Source: Verrucomicrobiota bacterium
Lineage (GTDB): Bacteria > Verrucomicrobiota > Verrucomicrobiia > Limisphaerales > UBA1319
Assembly: GCA_022709905.1 (NCBI GenBank)
Contig: JAKLHY010000056.1
Coordinates: 1-52,561, forward strand
DNA length: 52,561 nt
Direction of reading: 5' to 3'
The stretch's first letter is position 1. Each line of letters begins with the position of its first letter. The notes under the pieces were generated by a model that was not told the DNA's origin, searched no databases, and was given only the letters and a program-made list of their open reading frames with translations. Below, in pieces: positions 17,256 through 26,600 of the stretch. The translations under genes and the position numbers were made by a program.

Positions 17256-19646
17256 ATGAACACAACACTCATGAACCGTTTTCTGGTTGCCATCGCGCTC
17301 GGCTTGCTGGCGGTCTTTGCGCGCGCAGACGAAGAACAAGATTTAATCGCCATCCTCCAGTCCTCGGCGGATATCCCCCAAAAATGCGCCGCGTGCCAGC
17401 GCCTGCGAGTCGTTGGAACCGGAGAATCAGTGCCGGCACTGGCCCCGCTCTTGCTTCAAGAGGGAACCGCCCACGCCGCGCGGTATGCGCTCGAAGGCAT
17501 GCCCTCCCGGGAGGCGGGCGACGCGTTGCGCGAGGCCCTGGAAAAAGCAACGGGCCCGATCAGGATCGGACTCGTGGACTCGCTCGGTTGGCGCCATGAT
17601 ACGCATGCGGTCTCACGACTTTCCCCCTTGCTGCAAAACGAAGATGCGGCGCTGGCCTCCGCTGCGGCCGCCGCGCTGGGCAGGATTGGAAGTGAGGATT
17701 CGAGAATGGCCTTGTTGCGCGCACGCGACCAGGTTCCACCGCCAGTGCAGTCCGGGATCTTGAACGGCTTGCTCCTTTGCGCTGAGCAATTGTTGTCTGC
17801 CAACAAGGCCAAGGACGCGGCAACCCTTTACGGGGCGTTGCATGATCCGAAATACGCGCCAGCCATCCGAGCCGCCGCGTGGCGCGGGCTGGTTCGGGCG
17901 GATGCCGATTCGCGCGTCAATCTGATCCTCGCCGCGCTTTCCGGACAGGACCAGCCAATACGCGACGCCGCCCTCAAGGTCGTGCGTGAACTCAAAGACC
18001 CAAAGGTCATCCAGGCCTGCCAATCGCAATGGAAAGCGCTGCCGGAAGCGGCACAACTCGCCGTCCTGGACGCCCAGATCGCGCTGGGCACAGAAGGCCT
18101 TTCCACAATCCGAACAGCCACCGAAAGCGCATACTCCAGCGTCCGCGTGGCCGCCTGGCAGGCCCTGGGCGACGCGGGGACCACCGCCGATATCCCCGGC
18201 TTGGTCACAGCAGCCGCCGGCACCCAAACCGAGGAACGAAATGCCGCTCGCGACGCGCTTTCGCGCCTGCGGGGAACCGGAGCTTCCGAAGCGATGCTGG
18301 CTCATCTCGACAATGCCGCGCCTGCGGAGAAGGTTGAGTTGCTGCGGGCGCTGGGTGAACGGGGCGATGCCTCAGCGGCTGATGTTCTCGTGAAAAATGC
18401 GATCGCTGGTCCGGATCCGGTTCGTCTTGCAGCCCTCGAATCGCTCAGGATCCTGGCGATCCCGGACACGCTTCAACCGCTCCTGGACTTGGCGTCCGAG
18501 TCCCAATCGGATTCTGAACGTGATCCTATCCTGAGAGCGCTCTATGCCGTATGCCAGGCGAGCCGGGATCAGGAAAAGACTGGCCTTGTCGTCCTGGAAA
18601 GCCTCAACCGTTACTCAGCCGCGGGCCGTCGGCAGGTCTTGCCATTGCTGGCTGAGCTGGCGACACCTGCCGCTCTAAATGCAGCTCAAACCGCGGCACG
18701 CGACACTCATCCGGCTCTCGCCCGCGAAGCCATCCGCGTTCTCGCCCTATGGCCCAATCCATCCCCCGCGCCATTCCTGATCGAGTTCTCCCGCGCGAGC
18801 AATGATCCCACCTTGCAGACCCTCGCCCTCCGGGGAGGAATTGAAGTCGCCGGCCAGGAGGCCGATCCAGCCAAACGCCTGCTCCTGTTGAAACAAGCCA
18901 TGGCCGCCGCCAAACGCTCGGATGAAAAGAAACAAGCGCTCGGTCAGATGGGCCAGACCCCGCTGCCCGAGGCCCTAGAAATCGTGTTGACGACCTTGAC
19001 CGACGCCAGCCTCGCGAATGAGGCAGGACTCGCCGCCGTCAGCATTGCCGAGAAAATCGCCGAAGCGAATCCGAAACTCGCAGCGGATGCCGCAACTCAG
19101 GTGCTAGCCAAGTGCAAAACAGCAGACATCGTCAAAAGGGCCTGGGCCCTTCGCGGAAAAACAAAAGGCGCCGGTCCGTTCATCCAAGACTGGCTCGTCT
19201 GCGGTCCCTACCGCCAGGCAGGCGCCAACGATGCCATGGCCCTCTTCAACATTGTTTTTGAACCGGAAAAATCCGCGGATGCCGTCTCTTGGAAACCGGC
19301 GCCTCGGACCGATATGATCAATCTATCGGAATTCTTTCCCGACCAGGCTGGATGTGCGGCTTACCTTAAAACAACCCTCATGGCTCGGGAGGATGCCGAT
19401 GCTGTCCTGCTTTTAGGCAGCGATGACGGCGTAAAAGCCTGGATGAATCGAACCCTTATCCATGCCAACAATGTCGATCGCGGCGCGATAGCCGATCAGG
19501 ATATGGCGCCGGTCAAGCTTAAGAAAGGTCCCAACGAACTCATGCTCAAGATCACCCAGGGCGGTGGCGGCTGGGCGGCGTGCGCCCGAATTGTCGGGAC
19601 CGACGGCCTGCCGATCGCGGGCCTCCAGGTTCAAGCGCAGCCCTGA
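17256..19646 (+). CDS. Secreted HEAT-repeat protein with C-terminal beta-sandwich domain
   Basis: A 796-residue exported protein. Residues 1-24 (MNRFLVAIALGLLAVFARA) are a signal peptide, and Asp/Glu follow the cleavage site. Residues 30-620 are Ala/Leu-rich helical repeats of about 30 residues of the HEAT/PBS-lyase type, for example SAAAAALGRIGSEDSR, PIRDAALKVVRELKDP and VRVAAWQALGDAGTTAD. The last 150 residues (PFIQDWLVCGPYR...GSDDGVKAWMNRTLIHAN...KKGPNELMLKITQGGGGW) form a different, beta-rich unit. It resembles the sugar-binding-like sandwich found next to glycosidase domains in PVC secretomes. A binding or scaffold role is plausible; no catalytic site is visible. It is the last gene of the oxidoreductase/deoC cluster and converges on the kor genes. 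Confidence 0.82.
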   Translation: MNTTLMNRFLVAIALGLLAVFARADEEQDLIAILQSSADIPQKCAACQRLRVVGTGESVPALAPLLLQEGTAHAARYALEGMPSREAGDALREALEKATGPIRIGLVDSLGWRHDTHAVSRLSPLLQNEDAALASAAAAALGRIGSEDSRMALLRARDQVPPPVQSGILNGLLLCAEQLLSANKAKDAATLYGALHDPKYAPAIRAAAWRGLVRADADSRVNLILAALSGQDQPIRDAALKVVRELKDPKVIQACQSQWKALPEAAQLAVLDAQIALGTEGLSTIRTATESAYSSVRVAAWQALGDAGTTADIPGLVTAAAGTQTEERNAARDALSRLRGTGASEAMLAHLDNAAPAEKVELLRALGERGDASAADVLVKNAIAGPDPVRLAALESLRILAIPDTLQPLLDLASESQSDSERDPILRALYAVCQASRDQEKTGLVVLESLNRYSAAGRRQVLPLLAELATPAALNAAQTAARDTHPALAREAIRVLALWPNPSPAPFLIEFSRASNDPTLQTLALRGGIEVAGQEADPAKRLLLLKQAMAAAKRSDEKKQALGQMGQTPLPEALEIVLTTLTDASLANEAGLAAVSIAEKIAEANPKLAADAATQVLAKCKTADIVKRAWALRGKTKGAGPFIQDWLVCGPYRQAGANDAMALFNIVFEPEKSADAVSWKPAPRTDMINLSEFFPDQAGCAAYLKTTLMAREDADAVLLLGSDDGVKAWMNRTLIHANNVDRGAIADQDMAPVKLKKGPNELMLKITQGGGGWAACARIVGTDGLPIAGLQVQAQP

Positions 19647-19741
19647 GCCTTCGCAAACGGCCATTTCACGAATTGGACAATTTTTTGTTGCAGGTGCAAC
19701 ATAGGTTTGTCCGATCGGTTCCTGGTTTAAACATCCAGAAC

Positions 19742-20683
19742 CTACTTCATCCGATTGAAGGATTGCTGGAGGATCTGCCAGTCTTGTAGGCCGGCGTATT
19801 TCTCCCGCGCTCGAGCGTTGAGCTGGGCTTCAAGGGCATTTTTTGTGGGCCGCTTCACCTGATAGAAAATGCCGAAGTGGCCAGGGAACGGGGCTGAGGC
19901 CAGCCGGTAAGCCGCCAGTTCGTCGGTGACGTCATGGTCCGGGGGGACCAGGTTAAATGCGCCGCCTTTGCGCGGGTTGGCGGCATCGAAGGCTCCCGGA
20001 TAGAATTCAACGCACTCACTCAGGCACTCGATGACGCTGAAGCCGTCGTGGTCCATGGCGGCCTCCATCATCTGGAGGAGGTGATTGGGATTCGTGTGGC
20101 TGGTGCGGGCGACGAAGGTGGCGCCGGCGGCAATCACCTGTTTGACCGGATTAATGGGCTGGTCAATGGCTCCCAGGGTGTCCGTCTTGCTTTTATAACC
20201 GATCGGTGAGGTTGGCGAGGTTTGCTTCTTGGTCAGGCCATAGACGAAATTGTCCATGATGACCACGGTCAGTTTGATGTTTTTCCGGGCGGCATGCGTG
20301 ATGTGATTGCCTCCAATCGAGAAAATATCGCCGTCGCCCCCGAAGACAAAAACATGCAGGTCCGGTCGTGACAGCGAAATCCCGCAGGCAAATGGTATCG
20401 AACGGCCGTGGATGAAATGAGCGCCATGGGCTTGAACGAAATATGGAAACCGGCTGGAACAACCGATGCCGCTGACGCTGACGAGCCGTTCCTGGTCCAA
20501 CTGACGTTTTTCGACTAGCTTGAGGTAGATGGCAAGAACTGAAAAATCGCCGCAACCAGGGCACCACGTGGGATGCTCGGATGCGAGCTCCTTTTTATTC
20601 AGGGGTCTGCGCTGGATCTGAACAGGCCCGGCGACTGAACTCGCGGGAATTGCCGATGAAGGTTCATTGACGACTGTGCTCAT
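19742..20683 (-). CDS. korB: 2-oxoacid:ferredoxin oxidoreductase, beta subunit (KorB-like)
   Basis: A 313-residue thiamine-diphosphate subunit that oxidatively decarboxylates a 2-oxoacid (most likely 2-oxoglutarate) to acyl-CoA with reduction of ferredoxin. The TPP/Mg motif GGDGDIFSIGGNHITHAARKN is at 115-135. Cys41 and Cys44 (WCPGCGDF), Cys75 (GIGCSSR) and a Cys at 220 or 224 (IECLSECVEF) match the [4Fe-4S] ligands of this subunit class. NFVYGLTKKQTSPTSP (about 145-160) is the usual cofactor-loop segment. It lies 14 bp downstream of the alpha subunit gene. The pair resembles the two-subunit KorAB enzymes that replace or supplement 2-oxoglutarate dehydrogenase in the TCA cycle. Substrate choice between 2-oxoglutarate and pyruvate is inferred from that two-subunit form. 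Confidence 0.9.
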   Translation of the reverse strand: MSTVVNEPSSAIPASSVAGPVQIQRRPLNKKELASEHPTWCPGCGDFSVLAIYLKLVEKRQLDQERLVSVSGIGCSSRFPYFVQAHGAHFIHGRSIPFACGISLSRPDLHVFVFGGDGDIFSIGGNHITHAARKNIKLTVVIMDNFVYGLTKKQTSPTSPIGYKSKTDTLGAIDQPINPVKQVIAAGATFVARTSHTNPNHLLQMMEAAMDHDGFSVIECLSECVEFYPGAFDAANPRKGGAFNLVPPDHDVTDELAAYRLASAPFPGHFGIFYQVKRPTKNALEAQLNARAREKYAGLQDWQILQQSFNRMK

Positions 20684-20697
20684 AAAAAAACTTCGAG

Positions 20698-22521
20698 TTA
20701 ATGACTGGAGCTGGAGGGAATCAGCTGGCGCCTGACCATTTCGACGATTTCGCGCACCTTGAAAGTCAATCCATCGGTTTTATTGACGCCTTGGATGTTT
20801 GGGCGTCCAAACCGGGCCCGCAGCAAACCCGCCAGCTGTCCATATCGATACAACCCTTGATCGTTGAGTTCGACCACCAGGATCCGCTCGAAGCGGTCAA
20901 AGATCTCCTCCAAGCCTTCGGCCAGGGGATTAATGTATCGGATGTGAAGGGCGGACCAGAATTCGCCCTGGGTTCGCGCCAGGTCGACAGCTTCCTGGAT
21001 GGGCCCGCGGGAAGACCCCCAGCCGACCAGAAGGACTTTGCCTTTTTCAGGGCCATAGACGACCGGGGACGGCAATCGCCTGGCCAGGGCCTGCAGCTTG
21101 CGCCGTCTCTTGGCTGACATATCGGCGTGCAACTTGGGCACGCCGGATGGATGCCCATATTCATCATGCTCCAGACCTGTCGCCACGGGATATTTGCCGT
21201 CTTGGATCCACACGCCCGGCGGCACGTGGCGGGTGATCCCATCGGGTGCCGCGAGGTCGTAGGGCTTATGCGAGGCCACCGGACTGAGATCCGGAGAAAT
21301 ATCCTGGCATAGTTTTTCCAAATCCGGTTCCTCGAACGCCTCGATGCGAGTCGCAATCGACTGGTCCGTGAGCAGAATGACGGGACAACTGTATTCCCGG
21401 GCCAAATTGACGGCCTCGATCGCGGTATCAAACGCATCCTTCACACTGCATGGCGCCAGCACAATCCGGGGCGCATCGCCGTGGCTTCCAAAGACAGCCA
21501 GATTCAAGTCCGATTGCTCCACCTGTGTGGGAAGCCCCGTTGAAGGCCCACCCCGCTGGACATCAATGACGACCAAAGGCATTTCCGCCATGACCCCCCA
21601 ACCCAATGCCTCCATCTTGAGCGACAAACCGGGACCGCTCGTTCCGGTCACCGCCACGCGTCCGCTGTAACTCGATCCCAAGGCCATGCAAATCGAGGCG
21701 ATCTCATCCTCGCACTGCACATAAGTTCCGCCATACTTCGGCAGCTCCCGCCGTAATAACTCCATGATGTCCGACCACGGTGTGATCGGATACGCGGTTC
21801 CAAATCGCACACCGGCCGCAATCAAGCCATAGGCGACCGCTTCGTTGCCGTTCATGACCACCTGTCGTTTCTGCCGGCTTGCGCTGTCCAAGAACCGATA
21901 GGTCTCGATCACCTTCTCGAGGGAGTACTGGTGGCCTGCCTCAAAAGCTGCGATGGCGTTCTCAACAATAGCCGCGTCGCGCCCGGCGAAACGTTCACGA
22001 ATCAAACCCTCGAGCTTCTCGAGATTCAGGTCGTACATCTTCGCCAACAAACCCAGCACAAAGAGGTTCTTCCCCTTTTCCCGGCCCGTTCCTCCAATGG
22101 CCTCCACCGTGAGCGAGGAAATGGGAATTCCGATGTGGTGATACTTCGGTTCCCATTCGGGCTTGAAAACGACATGATCCGTATCGCAAAGAACAATCCC
22201 GCCTTGCTTCAGGGAGTGAATGTGGCTTTCATAGGAATGCTGGTAGAAAGCGACCAGAAGATCCGCCTCGTCTCCCGCGCTCAGAACCTCGCCTGAGCTC
22301 ATCCGCACCTGGAAAATGGAGGGACCGCCGGAAATCGTAGAAGGAATGGTCATGAACGTCATGACCTCCTGTTCACTGCGTCCGGCCAGTCGAGCCAGAA
22401 ATCCGCCAATCGCCTGAATGCCATCCTGGGAATTGCCGGCGATTCGGATCACGACATCGGAAACCTGACGGGGGCCGGCCGGCGAGCGGGTCGCGACCTC
22501 CTGCGACAACATATTACTCAT
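20698..22521 (-). CDS. korA: 2-oxoacid:ferredoxin oxidoreductase, fused gamma-alpha subunit (KorA-like)
   Basis: A 607-residue subunit. The start is placed at ATG 22521 (MSNMLSQEV), with ATG 22512 also possible. The frame remains open upstream, but that part is non-conserved and compositionally odd. Residues about 20-200 are the gamma (CoA-side) domain (VVIRIAGNSQDGIQAIGGFLA, TISGGPSIFQVRMSS). The alpha domain then has NGNEAVAYGLIAAGVRFGTAYPITP, VQCEDEIASICMALG, VTGTSGPGLSLKMEALGWG and DVQRGGPSTGLPTQVEQSD, all signatures of 2-oxoacid:acceptor oxidoreductase alpha chains. The C-terminal half carries LLVGWGSSRGPIQEAV. Gamma-alpha fusion with a separate beta gene is the two-subunit architecture. 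No ferredoxin or delta-subunit gene adjoins it. No Shine-Dalgarno is seen; the leader is A/T-rich. Confidence 0.9.
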   Translation of the reverse strand: MSNMLSQEVATRSPAGPRQVSDVVIRIAGNSQDGIQAIGGFLARLAGRSEQEVMTFMTIPSTISGGPSIFQVRMSSGEVLSAGDEADLLVAFYQHSYESHIHSLKQGGIVLCDTDHVVFKPEWEPKYHHIGIPISSLTVEAIGGTGREKGKNLFVLGLLAKMYDLNLEKLEGLIRERFAGRDAAIVENAIAAFEAGHQYSLEKVIETYRFLDSASRQKRQVVMNGNEAVAYGLIAAGVRFGTAYPITPWSDIMELLRRELPKYGGTYVQCEDEIASICMALGSSYSGRVAVTGTSGPGLSLKMEALGWGVMAEMPLVVIDVQRGGPSTGLPTQVEQSDLNLAVFGSHGDAPRIVLAPCSVKDAFDTAIEAVNLAREYSCPVILLTDQSIATRIEAFEEPDLEKLCQDISPDLSPVASHKPYDLAAPDGITRHVPPGVWIQDGKYPVATGLEHDEYGHPSGVPKLHADMSAKRRRKLQALARRLPSPVVYGPEKGKVLLVGWGSSRGPIQEAVDLARTQGEFWSALHIRYINPLAEGLEEIFDRFERILVVELNDQGLYRYGQLAGLLRARFGRPNIQGVNKTDGLTFKVREIVEMVRRQLIPSSSSH

Positions 22522-22693
22522 GTGAACAATATAAATAAATAAAACTGATTGTTGTTCGAAAAGAGCCCTGGATTTCAGGTTCGGTTCTGTGGCTCTTCGA
22601 ATTAACAGAATCAAGCTACCACCGAAGCCGGACCTGTCAAATGGGAGGGCAGGTTCGGCATCGCTTTGGTTGTAAGCAGGTTGGGGCGTTTGG

Positions 22694-23467
22694 TCAGGTG
22701 TTCGACCGGGCAAAGTGGAGGAGGCCCTCGAGGACCCCGAGGCCATGGGAGGCGCGGCTGACATAGCCGTTCTGTTTTCGGACATGGTGTTTAACCTCTT
22801 CGACGGCATTAGCGGTTGTCATCAGGCAGCCGGCATAGGCATAAGAAAGCATGGGAATGTCATTGAGGTGATCCCCGGCGGCGAGGATGGACTTTCGTTC
22901 CACGCCGAGGAGGCGGGCGATTTCGGCGAGAGCGGTTCCCTTGTTGAACTCGACGTGACAGAAGCGGGCGTAGATATCATTGCGCATGATGGCCAGACCG
23001 TCGATCTCCCGGCAGATCTTTTCGAGGTATTCCATAATGCGATCCGCGTCCTGGTTGTTGGCGGCGACGAGGCAAAAGGGGGAGTAAGCGTCTTCAAAAA
23101 CGGTGGCCTGGAAACGGGCGGAGATCCAGCGCATGATCTCGGGGAGGCGGGGGCGAACGCGGGCGAACAGCTCCTGGTGGACATTGCGGCAGCGGCGGTT
23201 CCAGGATTCGACGCTATCGAGTCCGTGTCCATTGCGCCGATAGACTTCGCGTTCCACGACCACGACGAAATCGGGGTTTACTTTGAGCTGAGCGGCGGCA
23301 AGAGCGGTAGTGAGGGAGGGCAGATCGCGGCCGGTATTAATGATCCAGGAGATGCCACGCGATTGGAGGTCGAGAAGAAAGTCCTGCAATTCAACCGGAA
23401 CTGGCGGTTGGGTGCGATCATCATGCAGGGTCCCGTCAAAGTCAGTCGATATCAGTTTCAAGCTCAC
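22694..23467 (-). CDS. HAD-superfamily hydrolase (Cof-like phosphatase)
   Basis: A 257-residue cytoplasmic phosphatase. The start is set at GTG 23467 so that motif I (STDFDGTLHDD) falls at residues 7-17, as in other Cof-type proteins. The frame stays open up to a TTG at 23563 with a non-conserved Pro-rich extension. Motif I Asp-x-Asp, motif II in INTGRDLPSL, and motif IV GDHLNDIPMLSYA are present. The large type-IIB cap lies between motifs II and III. The family removes phosphate from sugar phosphates or cofactors; the substrate is unknown. It lies upstream of korA on the same strand (172 bp gap), and its 5' end is divergent from the CotH gene. No functional link to the kor genes is evident. 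Confidence 0.85.
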   Translation of the reverse strand: MSLKLISTDFDGTLHDDRTQPPVPVELQDFLLDLQSRGISWIINTGRDLPSLTTALAAAQLKVNPDFVVVVEREVYRRNGHGLDSVESWNRRCRNVHQELFARVRPRLPEIMRWISARFQATVFEDAYSPFCLVAANNQDADRIMEYLEKICREIDGLAIMRNDIYARFCHVEFNKGTALAEIARLLGVERKSILAAGDHLNDIPMLSYAYAGCLMTTANAVEEVKHHVRKQNGYVSRASHGLGVLEGLLHFARSNT

Positions 23468-23643
23468 CCGGACATCATCCACACAAAGGGGTGTGTTCGG
23501 CAAGAGCGGAGCGATCGGGAGGGAGTTATTGCCCGGACCGTGAGATCTGGCACGTTCTGCCAAAAGCCGTTTTGTCGGGGCACGATGTTTTACCGGAACT
23601 CCAGGCTGGCAAGCCCGGGGGATTTGACGTCAGAATGGTTGTC

Positions 23644-26600
23644 ATGAGACGGCGTCTTATCGAGGTTTGGCTGGCTGCCGGGCTGGGATTCATTTGGGCC
23701 ACAGCCGAGGCGGCGACGTTGATCGCGCCCCAATCGACGTGGCACTATCAAAAGGGGATCCATGAAGCCTCGGAGCCGGTGGGGAACTGGCGCCTGACAT
23801 CGTTTGATGATGCGAGTTGGTTGGTGGGGGCCGCGCCGTTTCATTACGGAGAGAATCTGGCGGGCGGCACGGTGCTGGGGGACATGCGCAACCAATATTC
23901 CTGTATTTACCTCCGCCACTCATTTGATTTGGATCAACCGCTGGGGAGCGAGGTGTTGCGTTTCCGAGCGATCTGCGACGATGGTTTCATTGCCTGGATC
24001 AACGGGGTGGAAGTGGCGCGTTTCAACATGCCGGCGGGAGATCGAGCCTTCAACAGTTTTGCATCGGCCGCGGTCGCCGAACCGGTGAGTTATCGCGATT
24101 ATCCCCTGCCCTCTTCGCTTCGGCTCATGGCGGGTCGGAACGTTCTGGCTGTTCAGGTTTTCAACAACTCCATCACCAGTTCCGATCTTCAATGGGATGT
24201 TGAATTGGCTGTGGAAGAACCGGACACGCACCCCCCTGGGATCGCTTCGGTGGAGCCCGCGCCAGGCCCCGTGGAACGTCTGACCGAGGTCGTGATGACG
24301 TTTACCGAGCCGGTGACGGGGGTTTTGGCGGCGGACCTTCGTCTGGGAACGCAGCCGGCGACCGCGGTCACCGGGACGGGGTCTCGATACGTCTTTGTGT
24401 TTGCCCAACCGTCCGAGGGCGCTGTGGAACTGCGTTGGGATGCGGATACATTAATTACGGACCTTGCCCAGCCCGCGAATCGGTTTATGACAGACACCGC
24501 AGGCCCTTGGCAGTATGAGGTTGTGGATCGCACCCCCCCTCGATTGAGCGAGATCAGTCCGCGCCCGGGATTAACGGTGCGCAACCTTGCGGTTGTGGAA
24601 ATCAGCTTTACCGAACCGGTGTCAGGGATTGACGCAACGGATCTGCTAGCCAACGGAATCCCCGCCCACAACGTCAAGGGAGAAGCCTCAGGTCCTTATC
24701 GTTTTGAATTTGCCAGCGTCGGAGCGGGTTCGGTCCGGATTTCCTGGGCCATCAACCACGGGATCCATGATCAGGCCGGAGCCGCCAATCCGCTCGAGAC
24801 GCAGGAGTGGCAACTCAAGGTGGATCCGGATTTTGCGGTGCCCGGCCTGCGCATCAATGAAATCCTGACGGCCAATGTCGCCGCCACCGGTTTCAAGGAC
24901 GAGGATGGAGAGCTCCAGGATTGGATTGAAATCTACAATCCGGGGACTGAGGCCGCGAATCTCGACGGCTGGTCATTGACCGATGACCTCAACGATCCGG
25001 ACCGTTGGATTTTTCCATCGATCACGCTGGGACCGGGTCAGTATCTGGTCGTATTCGCTTCGGGAAAAGACCGAAAGGATCCATCACTGGGAAGACGGTT
25101 GCACGCCAATTTTAAGCTGAGTTCTTCAGGCGAGTATTTGGCGCTGCTGAACCAGGAATCCCCGCGCGCCGTGGTCAGCGAGTTTCAGCCGGGTTATCCG
25201 GAACAGCGGAATGACTATTCTTACGGATACGAGATCAGCGGTGAGTTGCGGTATTTTCGAACTCCAACGCCCGGGATGGCGAATGGCGCGAGCATGATTG
25301 AAGGCGTGGCGCCGCCGCCGCACGTCAATGTCGGACGCGGGTGGTTTGATCAACCGTTTCAACTGGTCATCAGTTCGCCGCTGCCGGGGGTGCAGCATCG
25401 GTTCACCACCGATGGCCGCGAACCCACAGAGACGCACGGCCAGCTTTACACCGGTCCGTGGCGGATCACGACGACGACCATTCTTCGGATTGCCAGCTTC
25501 CAACAGAACCTTTTGCCGTCGCGGGTAGTCACGCACACTTATCTGTATGCGGTGGACCTGGTTCACCAACCCAATAATCCGCCGGGATTTCCGGTCGGTC
25601 CGACGGTCATGGCTGGATATCCGTCCGATTACGAAATGGATCCGGAAATTGTGAATGATCCGGTTTACCGTGATCAAATCATTCCCGCCCTTCTGAGCTT
25701 GCCCGCTCTCTCGATTGTATGTCCAACGGAGGATTTGTTTGGCGCCTCGACCGGCATTTACACCCACCCGACCAGCCGGGGGCCCGACTGGGAACGGGCC
25801 TGCTCGGTCGAGTTCATTCCCAACGAGGACGCCGCCGGTTTTCAGACCGACGCGGGGATTCAGATTCAGGGGAATGCCGGGCGTGAACCGATCAAGCAAC
25901 CCAAGCACGCGTTCCGGCTGGTGTTTAAAGGCGATTACGGTCCAGCCAAACTTGAATTCCCGCTCTATCCTGAGTCGCCCGTGTCTCGATTCGACACGTT
26001 GGTTTTACGCGCGGATTTCAATTTTTCCTGGCTGCACTGGAATTCGGCCCAACGGATTCGGGCGCAACGCACCCGCGATGCCTGGTTGAAGGACAGCATG
26101 CGCGCCATGAACGGACTGGCCAGCCACAACCGCTATGTGCATCTCTTCCTGAACGGTCTTTATTGGGGCATTTACGATCCCAGCGAACGGCCGGATGCGG
26201 CTTTTGGAGCCTCCTACATGGGCGGGGAGAAGGAGGACTACGATGTCATCAACGAAGGGGCGGCGGTGGACGGGAGCCTGCAGGCCTACAACGCCATGCT
26301 GGCCCTGTCGAATCTCGAGGATCCCGGCAATTATCACAGGATGCAGTCGGCTCTCGATCTGACTCAATACATCGATTACATGCTGCTGCATTTCTATATT
26401 GGGCATCAGGACTGGGGGCGCAACAAGAATTGGTATGCCCTGCGCCCGAGGGATAACCGGCTGGGATTCGTCTATGTGCCCTGGGATGGCGAGATGATTC
26501 TGGATGAAGTCAGCCACAACCGTGTCTCGAATGCCGACACCCCCTCGGGCCTGCACACCGCGCTCGTGGCGAACTCGGAATATCGTTTGGCCTTCGCGGA

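Noticed and set aside
19672..19725. GGACAA...TTGTCC with an inner GTTGCA/TGCAAC near a T-run between the HEAT gene and korB
   Set aside because: Short interrupted stems and the T-run lies inside the loop, so it is not a credible intrinsic terminator.
22522..22809. N-terminal 96-codon extension of the KorA frame
   Set aside because: The conserved protein begins at 22521. The extension is non-conserved, low in complexity, and crosses an A/T-rich leader.
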